From Chryseobacterium aureum (lineage in GTDB: Bacteria > Bacteroidota > Bacteroidia > Flavobacteriales > Weeksellaceae): a stretch of DNA of 64,000 bases. The stretch lies in assembly GCF_003971235.1 (NCBI RefSeq), contig NZ_CP034661.1:3472001-3536000 (forward strand), written 5' to 3'. Below, piece after piece: positions 44,202-52,923 of this stretch (within the stretch, counting starts at the first letter, position 1; each line of letters begins with the position of its first letter). Both the position numbers and the translations under genes were made by a program. Below the pieces are notes generated by a model that was not told where the DNA came from, did no database searches, and worked only from the letters and a program-made list of their open reading frames with translations.

Positions 44202-45227
44202 ATGAGTTTATTTGATATGTTTACGCAAGAAATTGCGATAGACCTGGGAACGGCTAATACCCTTATTATCCATAATAATAAAATTGTTATAGATCAACCG
44301 TCAATTGTTGCAATTGAACGTTCTACGGGTAAACCCATTGCTGTAGGTGAACAGGCTAAGCATATGCAAGGTAAAACTCACGAGGACATCAAAACCATCC
44401 GTCCTTTGAAAGACGGGGTTATTGCTGATTTTCACGCTTCTGAACACATGATCAAGGAATTCATCAAGAAAATTCCCGGAATCAAAGGTAAATTCATTCA
44501 ACCGGCATTACGAATCGTAATCTGCATCCCTTCTGGTATTACTGAAGTTGAAAAAAGAGCGGTAAGAGATTCTGCTCAGAAAGTAAACGCAAAAGAAGTA
44601 AGATTGATCTATGAACCAATGGCAGCGGCAATTGGGGTAGGAATCGATGTACAGAAGCCTGAAGGAAACATGATCATCGACATAGGTGGTGGTACTACGG
44701 AGATTGCTGTAGTAGCCTTAGGAGGTATCGTATGTGATAAATCTGTGAAGATTGCAGGAGATGTATTTACCAATGACATTGCCTATTACTTAAGAACTCA
44801 CCATAACCTTTATATCGGGGAAAGAACTGCTGAAAGAATCAAAATTGAAGTAGGTTCTGCCGTAGAAGATCTTGATGTGGACATCGAAGACATCCCGGTA
44901 CAGGGTAGAGACCTTATTACAGGGAAGCCTAAAGAAATTATGGTAGGATACAAAGAGATTGCCCGTGCACTGGACAAGTCGATCATCAGAATCGAAGATG
45001 CCGTGATGGAAACATTGTCTCTTACGCCACCGGAACTGGCTGCTGATATTTACAAAACAGGGATTTATCTTGCAGGTGGAGGAGCGTTATTAAGAGGTCT
45101 TGCGGACAGGATCCACAAAAAGACAGGTCTTCCTGTGTTTGTAGCTGAAGATCCGTTGAGAGCTGTCGTTCGCGGAACAGGTATTGCGCTTAAGAATATG
45201 GATAAGTTCAATTTCTTAATTAAATAA
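44202..45227 (+). CDS. mreB: Rod-shape-determining actin homologue MreB
   Basis: Encodes 341 residues. MreB filaments guide lateral wall synthesis in rods. The phosphate-1 block is IDLGTANTLI. The second phosphate block (MIIDIGGGTTEIAVVALGG) and the adenosine block (AGGGALLRGL) are intact. It is the first gene of mreB-mreC-mreD-mrdA-rodA, followed by mreC after 28 bp. Confidence 0.97.
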   Translation: MSLFDMFTQEIAIDLGTANTLIIHNNKIVIDQPSIVAIERSTGKPIAVGEQAKHMQGKTHEDIKTIRPLKDGVIADFHASEHMIKEFIKKIPGIKGKFIQPALRIVICIPSGITEVEKRAVRDSAQKVNAKEVRLIYEPMAAAIGVGIDVQKPEGNMIIDIGGGTTEIAVVALGGIVCDKSVKIAGDVFTNDIAYYLRTHHNLYIGERTAERIKIEVGSAVEDLDVDIEDIPVQGRDLITGKPKEIMVGYKEIARALDKSIIRIEDAVMETLSLTPPELAADIYKTGIYLAGGGALLRGLADRIHKKTGLPVFVAEDPLRAVVRGTGIALKNMDKFNFLIK

Positions 45228-45255
45228 TTTTAACTTTTTACGACCTTATATCTGA

Positions 45256-46110
45256 ATGGGATTTTTGCTGAGATTATTTTCGAAGAATACTCTTTTCGTC
45301 TTCTTTATATTCCTGCAAATTATTGCTCTGGTTTTGATATTCTCCAGAAATGCCATGCAGAAATCCTGGATAGCAGGGCAGACTGCTGCTTTCAATTCCT
45401 GGGTTTCCGGATATATTGATGAAGGCGTTTCTTATCTGAAGCTGAAACAGATCAATGAAGATCTTGTGGTTCAGAATAAAGCCCTTATGACTGAACTTTA
45501 TGGAAAAGACGGAGCAAAAACTCCTGTTTTCAAAAGAGTTCATGACACTATTGGTGGCGGGCAGATCTACACTTTTGTTGATGGTGAAATTGTTTTCAAC
45601 AGTATCAACAGAAGAAATAACTATTTTACAATCAACCGTGGCCGCAGAGATGGGGTCTTCCCTCAGATGGGGGTGATGGCGCCAAGAGGTATTGCGGGAA
45701 TTGTAATCAATTCTACAGACAGTTATGCATTGGTTCAGTCGGTCCTAAGTGTAAACAAGATCAGAATAAATGCAGCACTTAAAAACTCAGGATATTTCGG
45801 TACTTTAACATGGAATGGAGATAACTCCAGGGTAATGCACCTTGCAGATATTCCAAAATATGTAGCCCTGAAGGTAGGAGATACGGTGGTTACAGACGGT
45901 AAATCGGCCATCTTCCCTAAAGGAGTTACTATTGGTACCATTGCAGGATATTCTGTAGATAATAAAACCGGCTTCTGGGACATTTCCGTGGAGCTGAGTG
46001 AAAAAATGGGAGCGTTGAATAAAGTGTATGTAGTGAAGAATCTTAAGAAAGCAGAAGTGCAGAAGATTCAGGACACTATGCAGGCTGTAATAAAAAAAGA
46101 AAATGATTAG
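45256..46110 (+). CDS. mreC: Rod-shape-determining protein MreC
   Basis: Encodes 284 residues. One N-terminal membrane helix (about residues 9-30) is followed by a predicted coiled coil (EGVSYLKLKQINEDLVVQNKAL) and a periplasmic double beta-barrel domain (INRGRRDGVFPQMGVMAPRGIAG). It links MreB to PBP2/RodA. Its end overlaps mreD by 8 bp. Confidence 0.95.
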   Translation: MGFLLRLFSKNTLFVFFIFLQIIALVLIFSRNAMQKSWIAGQTAAFNSWVSGYIDEGVSYLKLKQINEDLVVQNKALMTELYGKDGAKTPVFKRVHDTIGGGQIYTFVDGEIVFNSINRRNNYFTINRGRRDGVFPQMGVMAPRGIAGIVINSTDSYALVQSVLSVNKIRINAALKNSGYFGTLTWNGDNSRVMHLADIPKYVALKVGDTVVTDGKSAIFPKGVTIGTIAGYSVDNKTGFWDISVELSEKMGALNKVYVVKNLKKAEVQKIQDTMQAVIKKEND

Positions 46111-46609
46111 CAGGACTTTATTTACCGATATATTGATCATGATTTTTCTTGTTGCTTTACAGATATTTGTATTGAACAGGATTACCCTTTTCGGGAAATA
46201 TACTCCGGTATTATATCCCGTGTTTGTTATGTTCTACCCGTTTTTCAGAAATAAATTTCAGTTCCTGGCATTGAGCTTTTTAATAGGGCTTTCTATTGAT
46301 GGTTTCCTCTATTCATGGGGGATCAATGCATTTGCAACAACGTTGATTGCTTATTTCAGAACGTTGATTTTCAGGACTTCTACAGATACGTCTACGGACT
46401 TTTTCTCTTTTCAGTCCCTTCAATGGGCGCAGTTTTTGCTGTTTTTATTTTCAAGTATTTTCCTGCATCAGCTTTTAGTACAGTATATCGAGTTCTTTAA
46501 GTTTAGCAGGTTTTTTGAAATATTGTTTAATGTGTTGGTGACGAGTGTAATTTCGTTTATCTTTATAGTCATCTACGCATTAATATTTAAAATCAAACAA
46601 AAAGTTTGA
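46103..46609 (+). CDS. mreD: Rod-shape-determining membrane protein MreD
   Basis: Encodes 168 residues with about five membrane helices. MreD is poorly conserved, so the call rests on topology, size and position. The segment FLIGLSIDGFLYSWGINAFA is typical. It overlaps mreC and mrdA at its ends. Confidence 0.88.
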   Translation: MISRTLFTDILIMIFLVALQIFVLNRITLFGKYTPVLYPVFVMFYPFFRNKFQFLALSFLIGLSIDGFLYSWGINAFATTLIAYFRTLIFRTSTDTSTDFFSFQSLQWAQFLLFLFSSIFLHQLLVQYIEFFKFSRFFEILFNVLVTSVISFIFIVIYALIFKIKQKV

Positions 46610-48651
46610 ACACACGTTATTTAAAAATTTTTTCCATCCTTGTTACCATCGCCCTTATTTTTGTGGCGAGGCTTGCTTATTTGCAGTTGTTTACAGACCG
46701 TTATGCATTAAATGCGGCCAATACCTCCATCAAAACAGAATATATTATTCCGCAGCGTGGTGTTATTTTTGACCGAAACGGAAAAATCATGGTAGGAAAC
46801 CAGCCTGCTTATGAAATTTCTTTTACCCAGGCATTAATGAGACCGGATTTTGATACACTCGGATTCTGTAGTCTGATGAAGATTTCCAAGACAGATTTTA
46901 TCAAAAGAATTGATGTTATCAAAAAGGAGAAGTATTATTCCAAACTTACTCCTATGACCTTCTTTAAAGATCTGAGCAGAGAAGATATTGCAAGAGTGCA
47001 GGAAATTATTTTTAAATATCCGGCTTTTAATATTGTGCAAAGACCTCAGCGTCAGTATGAGGTTTCCACGTCTGGTAACCTTCTGGGATATACCAGTGAG
47101 GTCAATGAACGTGAAATTAAAAAAGATTCCGCCTACTATTTGCCGGGAGACTTTATCGGGAAAACAGGCGTTGAAAAATCTTATGAAAAAGAACTTCGTG
47201 GAGTAAAAGGAGTGAAATACATCCAAAAAGACATCAGACTCCGGAATATTGGGTCCTATAAAAACGGATCTCTGGATAAGGATGTAATTACCGGAAAGGA
47301 TATTACCCTAACCATTGATTATGACCTTCAGAGAACGGCCGAAGAAATGCTGGTTAATAAACACGGAGCAATCGTTGCCCTGGATCCTAATAATGGAGAA
47401 GTATTAGTAGCTGCTACCGGGCCGGATATTGATCCGAACCTTTTCACAGGACCTAATAAATCAAAAAATTTATATGCCCTGTCAAAAGACACGCTTTATG
47501 AAAATAAACCTACTTTTGACCGCGCATTGCAGGCAGGATATCCTCCCGGGTCAACTTTCAAGTTATTGACCGCCTTAGCAGCAATGCAGATGGGAGTGAT
47601 GGATGAAAAAACTATTTTCCCTTGTGGAGGCGGTTTTTTCTATAAAGGAAAAAGAATTAAAGGTCATGGTGGAGCAGATCCGCTTATTCCTTCCATTCAG
47701 GTTTCCAGTAACTGTTTTTTCACGTATGCATTTATTGCCATTATCAAAAAATATCCAGGCAACCCTTCAAAAGGTGTTGATGAATGGAAAAAGATCATGA
47801 GCAGTTTTGGTGTGGGAGAATTTTTGAATAACGACTTTGCTGTGGGTGCAAGAGGAAGAATCCCTTCAGGAGATTTTTACGAGAAAAGATTTAAAGCCAT
47901 CATGAAAGCCAGTGGTTCCCAAAGAACTGATTTTAAAAACTGGGACGAAATGTCAACCGGTGCTATTTATAACGGAATGGGGCAGGGGGACGTTTTGGTA
48001 ACGCCTATTCAGCTGGCCAATTATGTTGGTGCTATTGCTAATAGAGGCTGGTATTATACCCCCCATATTGTAAAGGCAATTGACGGCAAACCCAATCCTG
48101 ATCCTAGATTTAAAGTAAAACATAAAACGCTGGTGGATCCAAAACACTTTGAACCTGTTTTAAAAGGGATGGAAGCTGTAGTTTTGAGAGGAACTGCAAG
48201 AGGACTGAAATCCAATGATTTTACGCAATTAGCCAAAACAGGTACTGCACAGGTACCGCAGGGAAAGGATAATTCGATCTTCGTACTGATTGCTCCCGCT
48301 GAAAAGCCAAAAATTGTTGTAGTTGCCGTAATGGAGCATGCCGGATTCGGAGCCACATGGGCTGGGCCGGCCTGTACAGTGATTGCTGAAAAATATATTA
48401 CAGGTGATCTGAAAAGAGAAAATCTGTACAAAAAGATGATCACTTCGAGTTTCATGCCTGAGTACAAAAGGCAATGGATTGCAGATTTAAAGCGAAAAGG
48501 ACTCTATGTGGATCCTAAACCTGATTCAATTAAACAAAAAAGAATTAAGGACAGTCTGGAGCAGGTGAAGCAGCAAAAAGCGAAACTGCAAAAGAAAATA
48601 GAAGAGGAAACTAAAAAAAATAATACTGCTAAAAAAACTGTGAAGCAATGA
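46606..48651 (+). CDS. mrdA: Penicillin-binding protein 2 (elongasome transpeptidase)
   Basis: Encodes 681 residues starting at a TTG (46606) that overlaps the mreD stop; no in-frame ATG lies nearby. One N-terminal membrane helix is followed by a PBP dimerisation domain and a transpeptidase domain with STFK (in GSTFKLLTA), SSNC and KTGTA. It crosslinks lateral peptidoglycan with RodA. The last ~45 residues form a charged K/Q/E-rich helix (KQQKAKLQKKIEEETKKNN) not needed for catalysis in known PBP2s. Confidence 0.94.
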   Translation: MNTRYLKIFSILVTIALIFVARLAYLQLFTDRYALNAANTSIKTEYIIPQRGVIFDRNGKIMVGNQPAYEISFTQALMRPDFDTLGFCSLMKISKTDFIKRIDVIKKEKYYSKLTPMTFFKDLSREDIARVQEIIFKYPAFNIVQRPQRQYEVSTSGNLLGYTSEVNEREIKKDSAYYLPGDFIGKTGVEKSYEKELRGVKGVKYIQKDIRLRNIGSYKNGSLDKDVITGKDITLTIDYDLQRTAEEMLVNKHGAIVALDPNNGEVLVAATGPDIDPNLFTGPNKSKNLYALSKDTLYENKPTFDRALQAGYPPGSTFKLLTALAAMQMGVMDEKTIFPCGGGFFYKGKRIKGHGGADPLIPSIQVSSNCFFTYAFIAIIKKYPGNPSKGVDEWKKIMSSFGVGEFLNNDFAVGARGRIPSGDFYEKRFKAIMKASGSQRTDFKNWDEMSTGAIYNGMGQGDVLVTPIQLANYVGAIANRGWYYTPHIVKAIDGKPNPDPRFKVKHKTLVDPKHFEPVLKGMEAVVLRGTARGLKSNDFTQLAKTGTAQVPQGKDNSIFVLIAPAEKPKIVVVAVMEHAGFGATWAGPACTVIAEKYITGDLKRENLYKKMITSSFMPEYKRQWIADLKRKGLYVDPKPDSIKQKRIKDSLEQVKQQKAKLQKKIEEETKKNNTAKKTVKQ

Positions 48652-49877
48652 AATGGACAGAAGGAATAGATAAACTGGGCCTTGGGCTGTACTTCCTGCT
48701 TTGCATTTTTGCCATTGCAAATATTTACAGTGTTGACCAGAAACTGGGGGAGAAACAGCTAATATTTTTCTGTATTTCGCTTTTTGTAGGGCTTGTCATT
48801 TTTGTCAGCAGAAGTAAGTTCTTTGAGAATATGGCCGGGATTATTTATATCGGCGGTGTTCTGCTGCTGATCGGACTTTTCCCGTTTGGCAAAGAAATCC
48901 TTGGGCAGAAGAACTGGTATAAGTTTGGAAGTTTTACCATGCAGCCTGTAGAATTTGCAAAAATAGGGACCGCACTTATGCTGGCTAACTATGTTTCCGG
49001 ACCTGATTTTAATCTTAAAAATAAAAAGTCCTTATGGACTACCTTAGCCATTATTGGTATTCCGGCAGCTGTGGTTCTTGCCATTCCGGATGTGGGGTCC
49101 ATGCTTGTATTTATTGCATTCTTCATTGCCCTGTACAGAGAAGGACTGAGCGGGCTTTTATTCGGGATAGGATTTATTTTTGCCGGTGTCTTTCTGATTT
49201 CATTAGCCATTCCACCCATTTATGTTGCAGTAGCCGTTTTGCTAATTGCCGGTGTTCTGATTGCGATGAATTATCACAGGATGTCCTGGGATGTAATTAC
49301 GATTTCAGGAATTGCAGGATCTGTTCTTTTGCTGTGCGGACTGGCTTTCGGGTCTCCCTATATTTTAGAAAAACTGCCTAAGCACCAGAGAGAAAGAATT
49401 GAAGTTCTTTATAAAGGTGAAAAAGCTTTCAGAGATACTTCAGGGTATAATTTATTATACTCCAAAACAGCGATCGGATCTGGAGGCATCTGGGGAAAAG
49501 GTTACCGTGAAGGATCTGTTACCCAGGGGAAATTTGTACCGGAGCAGGAAACAGATTATATCTTTTGTACGGTAGGAGAAGAATGGGGTTTTGTAGGAAG
49601 TGCCGTTCTTATCTTTTGTTATATGATTTACATCGGAAGGATATACTATCTGGCAGAACAGCAGAAATCCACTTTTAACCGCGTATTCGGCTATTGCTTT
49701 GCATCGATTCTGCTTATGCACTTTTCCATCAATTTAGGGATGGTTATGGGGCTTTTCCCTACTGTTGGGATTCCGCTTCCGTATTTCAGTTATGGAGGAA
49801 GTTCTTTACTGGCCTTTTCTATGATGACTTTTATCTTCTTTAAACTGAATTATTCGGATAAGAATAGCTTGGTGTAA
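48648..49877 (+). CDS. rodA: Rod-shape-determining protein RodA (SEDS glycosyltransferase)
   Basis: Encodes 409 residues with about ten membrane helices. RodA polymerises glycan strands from lipid II and partners with PBP2. Family blocks include GTALMLANYVSGP, VPEQETDYIFCTVGEEWGF, and GLFPTVGIPLPYFSYGGSS at the C-terminus. It overlaps mrdA by 4 bp and is the final gene of the mre/mrd operon. No obvious terminator follows it. Confidence 0.95.
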   Translation: MKWTEGIDKLGLGLYFLLCIFAIANIYSVDQKLGEKQLIFFCISLFVGLVIFVSRSKFFENMAGIIYIGGVLLLIGLFPFGKEILGQKNWYKFGSFTMQPVEFAKIGTALMLANYVSGPDFNLKNKKSLWTTLAIIGIPAAVVLAIPDVGSMLVFIAFFIALYREGLSGLLFGIGFIFAGVFLISLAIPPIYVAVAVLLIAGVLIAMNYHRMSWDVITISGIAGSVLLLCGLAFGSPYILEKLPKHQRERIEVLYKGEKAFRDTSGYNLLYSKTAIGSGGIWGKGYREGSVTQGKFVPEQETDYIFCTVGEEWGFVGSAVLIFCYMIYIGRIYYLAEQQKSTFNRVFGYCFASILLMHFSINLGMVMGLFPTVGIPLPYFSYGGSSLLAFSMMTFIFFKLNYSDKNSLV

Positions 49878-49999
49878 AAGAAGGAAGCTGGATGATGGAT
49901 GATGGATGTCTACCATTGTTTTGCTTATGATTCGCTTTCAAAATCAATCTCCGGAATCTGCCTAATCAGAGAAAACACAATTTTATCAAGCCATTTTTT

Positions 50000-50581
50000 A
50001 TGAAACAATCCTATTTCTCGGACGAAAATTTTGAGAACAAAGATTTTACACAGCATGCTTTAGAAAAAAGGGAGTACGAAAACTGTACCTTCAGAAATTG
50101 TAATTTTGAATATGGAAACCTATCCGGTTCCAGCTTTACAGATTGTGAATTTATCGAATGCAATCTCAGCATGACAAAGCTCGTGAAAACTTCTTTTCAT
50201 GATGTGATTTTTAAAGAATGCAAAATGCTTGGGCTTCAGTTTAGCGATTGTAATCCGTTCGGATTATCATTTAAATTTGAAGGTAGTGTCTTAAATAATT
50301 CAGTCTTTTATCAGACCTCCATTAAGAAAACAGTTTTCAAAGATTCTACATTAATAGAGGCCGATTTTACCGAATGCGATTTATCAGGCGCAGTCTTCAG
50401 TAGCTGTGATCTGTCAGGTGCTGTTTTTGATGCCACTAATCTCGAAAAAACAGATTTCCGAACCTCAGTTAACTATTCAATAGATCCGGCTTTAAATAAG
50501 CTTAAAAAAGCCAGATTCTCACTTTCCGAAATCTATGGTCTTTTATATAAACTGGATATTGAAATTGATAAGAACAGCTAA
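50000..50581 (+). CDS. Pentapeptide-repeat protein
   Basis: Encodes 193 residues without a signal peptide. Repeats of the A(D/N)LXX type fill most of the protein: FRNCNFEYGNLSGSSF, ADFTECDLSGAVFSSCDLSGAVF, with phenylalanine/leucine at the core positions. They form a right-handed quadrilateral beta-helix. McbG/Qnr relatives shield DNA gyrase, but the motif alone does not show that role. It is a single gene after the mre operon; no clear TAnnTTTG box was seen within 120 bp. Confidence 0.85.
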   Translation: MKQSYFSDENFENKDFTQHALEKREYENCTFRNCNFEYGNLSGSSFTDCEFIECNLSMTKLVKTSFHDVIFKECKMLGLQFSDCNPFGLSFKFEGSVLNNSVFYQTSIKKTVFKDSTLIEADFTECDLSGAVFSSCDLSGAVFDATNLEKTDFRTSVNYSIDPALNKLKKARFSLSEIYGLLYKLDIEIDKNS

Positions 50582-50717
50582 AGGCTGATGTCTATTTGGG
50601 GAGCTGATACTAAATATCTTTTTGAATTCAGTAAGAATGGATTTTAACCTGTTTTTGTTTTGGAATATCTTCCTCAGGCTTCAGTCTGTCCCTCCCAATA
50701 TGAGCATCCATAAAATA

Positions 50718-50743
50718 TAAAAAAACCATCAGAATTCTGATGG
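50718..50743 (-). terminator. Terminator of the C40 peptidase gene
   Basis: CCATCAG (50726-50732) pairs with CTGATGG (50737-50743); a T-run follows on the minus strand. Confidence 0.8.
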
Positions 50744-50773
50744 CTTCATTATTTAAATCAATTATTTATAAAA

Positions 50774-51484
50774 TTAAAAATTTGCAGGTGTAGGAAGAGT
50801 AGCGGCTGCTAAGTTATTGTAAGCTTTTCCTTCTTCATTAATCACTCTTTTGGCGAATCTGAATTTAGGTCCCCAATAAGAATCATTCAGTGAAGAAATC
50901 ATTACTCCTTTTGATGTTGCTGCGTGGATAAACTTGATCTCACCCTCTTCAGTAACACTTTCTACAATACCTACGTGAGAAATTCTTCTTCCATGAGAAA
51001 AGAAAATCAAATCTCCTTTCTGCAGTTCTCCTTTTTCGATTCTTTCTCCCTCCTGAGCCTGAGATGCTGCTACTCTTGGTAAGCTAAGACCTGCTGCTGC
51101 TCCGAATACAGATAGAACAAAAGCTGAACAATCTATACCGTTTCTGGTTGTCCCTCCGTATCTGTAAGGAGTCCCAAGGTATGTTTCAGCTTCTTCAAGG
51201 ATACCGTCAATGGTTTTATTATGTTTGATTACTTTCGCAATCTCAGAATTATTAACTGCTTTTTTAGCACTGGCAATAGATGCCGCCTTTTCAGCCAGGA
51301 AAGAGTCGATAAGTCTCTGCTTATCCTGCTCCATTTTTTTGTTATCTATAGAAGCTAGTTTGGCATCTGTTTTGTACTCTTTTGTGTAAGTTGCTGGTTT
51401 TGAAACCACATAATTTGTAGCACACGATTGCAATGAAACTGTAGTAACGATAGCAACTAAATAAAACAAAACTCTTTTCTTCAT
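50774..51484 (-). CDS. NlpC/P60 (C40) family peptidase lipoprotein
   Basis: Encodes 236 residues. The lipobox is VSLQSC (Cys 21), placing it in the periplasm or outer membrane. Residues about 30-90 are a charged helical linker. The catalytic domain has the nucleophile cysteine in GIDCSAFVLS, a histidine in ISHVGIVESV, and a third polar residue near FIHAATSKGV. The family cleaves gamma-D-Glu to diamino acid bonds in peptidoglycan stem peptides. A box TACTTTTG at 51536-51543 is a candidate promoter. Confidence 0.9.
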   Translation of the reverse strand: MKKRVLFYLVAIVTTVSLQSCATNYVVSKPATYTKEYKTDAKLASIDNKKMEQDKQRLIDSFLAEKAASIASAKKAVNNSEIAKVIKHNKTIDGILEEAETYLGTPYRYGGTTRNGIDCSAFVLSVFGAAAGLSLPRVAASQAQEGERIEKGELQKGDLIFFSHGRRISHVGIVESVTEEGEIKFIHAATSKGVMISSLNDSYWGPKFRFAKRVINEEGKAYNNLAAATLPTPANF

Positions 51485-51535
51485 ATATATTTGATTATCC
51501 GTGTTAAAAAGGAATATTTATTTTCAAAAGCATTA

Positions 51536-51543
51536 CAAAAGTA
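51536..51543 (-). promoter_or_regulatory. -7 box of the C40 peptidase gene
   Basis: TACTTTTG on the minus strand, 51 bp before the ATG at 51484. Confidence 0.45.
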
Positions 51544-51591
51544 GAGATTCCGAACAAAAGACCTCTGTTATGATAATTATCAGGATCTTAT

Positions 51592-51628
51592 TTTAACACA
51601 TTTTAACATATTGTTTACATATGTTAAA
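51592..51628. repeat. Inverted repeat upstream of the C40 peptidase gene
   Basis: TTTAACATA (51602-51610) pairs with TATGTTAAA (51620-51628); an additional direct copy TTTAACACA lies at 51592-51600. It is located about 50 bp upstream of the C40 -7 box, a plausible operator. Confidence 0.5.
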
Positions 51629-51635
51629 GAAAAAT

Positions 51636-51677
51636 AAACCGCAGCAGCCTGTTTTTGGTAAGTGTGCGGTTTTTTTT
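51636..51677 (-). terminator. Terminator of the RND efflux operon
   Basis: AAACCGCA (51636-51643) pairs with TGCGGTTT (51665-51672) around a 21-base loop. A/T-rich tracts on both sides allow bidirectional action; the operon's last gene ends at 51791. Confidence 0.7.
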
Positions 51678-51790
51678 ATTAAGATTCTTTAACAAACTTA
51701 TTGCGGTTTATCCTGAACCTGTACATTTTTCAAATTATTAAGTCTAAAAACGGTATTATAATTTTTGTTAATAAATCCGTGATTATAAGC

Positions 51791-52897
51791 CTATTTCGGG
51801 GCTTTAATTCTAATATTCTGCCCATCCCGGATTTCCTCCGATGCATTCTTAACAATTACATCGCTTGGTGACAGCTGTCCAATAACTGTTGTGGTCTCAC
51901 CATTAGCAATTCCTGATGTAACAGGGACCCAATGAGCTGTATTTTTTTCTACTTTAATGACGAATACACCCAAAGTAGAATTGAGTACAGCTGAAGAAGG
52001 AACAGACAATGATTTACTGTTTTCGCTTAAAGGGAGAATAACGTTGGCCACCATCCCCGGAAGAAGCCTTTTATCTTTGTTATACACATCCATTTCCACC
52101 CATTGTGAACGTAGTTTGTTATCTAGTGCTCCCGCAAATCGTGATACTTTTGCCGTAAATGTTTCTCCGGGAATAGACTGGATGGAGAATTGAATAGCTC
52201 CGTTTTTATTCAGTAATCCGGTGTAAGATTCCGGAACATTCACCACGAGACGTAATCTGTCCTGCTGTACAAGACTGAACATAGGAAGGTCAGATCCTTT
52301 TCCTGATGGTCCCACATACGCCCCTGCACTTACATTTCTGGTAGCGATATTCCCACTGAAGGGAGCCCTGATCTGCAGATAATTTTTAACATCAGCAACT
52401 TCCCGGTAGGATGCTTTTGCTGCCTCCAATTGGGCAAGATCAGATTTCTGTGCGGCTAGGGCCTGCTCAAGATCAAGAGCAGAAATTGTTCCCGGTGTTT
52501 TGCTCGTCTCTTTTAAACGGTCATATTTCGCTTTACTGGCAATGTAAAGGGCTTCTTTTGATTTTAAAGCTGATGAAGCTGCACTTTGCTGAGAATTGAT
52601 TTCAGGTGCTTCCAAAGTAGCCAGTAACTGGCCTGCTGTTACTTCATTTCCAACATCCACATATAGTTTTTTAACAAAGCTGCTTACCTTTGCGTACACA
52701 TCCACCTTCTGATAGGGCTGCAATTCTCCCGGAATAGCGGTAGAGGAGGAAAAATCTTCCTGTCTGGGATTTACCGTTTCAATTTCCGATGAAGAGGATT
52801 CCTCCGTCTTTTTAACTTCTTTCTTCTCCTCGTGTCCACAACTTTGTAGGCTGAACATCAGTACTGCCGGAATTAAATATTGATATAATCTGTTCAT
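51791..52897 (-). CDS. RND efflux periplasmic adaptor (membrane fusion lipoprotein)
   Basis: Encodes 368 residues. The lipobox is FSLQSC near residue 19. The order is that of the HlyD/AcrA family: a lipoyl half-motif (QPYQKVDVYAKVSSFVKKLY), a helical hairpin (about residues 95-170, SKEALYIASKAKYDRLKE and LEQALAAQKSDLAQLEAAK), then the second lipoyl half and beta-barrel domain. It bridges the inner-membrane pump and the TolC-type channel. It is the last gene of the operon, 26 bp after the pump. Confidence 0.93.
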   Translation of the reverse strand: MNRLYQYLIPAVLMFSLQSCGHEEKKEVKKTEESSSSEIETVNPRQEDFSSSTAIPGELQPYQKVDVYAKVSSFVKKLYVDVGNEVTAGQLLATLEAPEINSQQSAASSALKSKEALYIASKAKYDRLKETSKTPGTISALDLEQALAAQKSDLAQLEAAKASYREVADVKNYLQIRAPFSGNIATRNVSAGAYVGPSGKGSDLPMFSLVQQDRLRLVVNVPESYTGLLNKNGAIQFSIQSIPGETFTAKVSRFAGALDNKLRSQWVEMDVYNKDKRLLPGMVANVILPLSENSKSLSVPSSAVLNSTLGVFVIKVEKNTAHWVPVTSGIANGETTTVIGQLSPSDVIVKNASEEIRDGQNIRIKAPK

Positions 52898-52923
52898 CTT
52901 TTATTTTACTAGCTTAAGGTTAT

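Larger units (their letters stand above)
51485..51790. other. Intergenic region: C40 promoter, inverted repeats and RND terminator
   Basis: About 306 bp without a gene. From left: the C40 -7 box TACTTTTG (51536-51543), a set of TTTAACA words with inverted arms (51592-51628), and a hairpin terminator (51636-51677) behind the RND operon. Confidence 0.6.

Noticed and set aside
50160..50180. CTCAGCATGACA word resembling the REP-like element
   Set aside because: It lies inside the pentapeptide-repeat reading frame, has no paired arm, and fits normal codons.
50000..50581. Pentapeptide protein as a quinolone-resistance (Qnr) determinant
   Set aside because: The repeat fold alone does not show gyrase protection, and no Qnr-specific loops were recognised.
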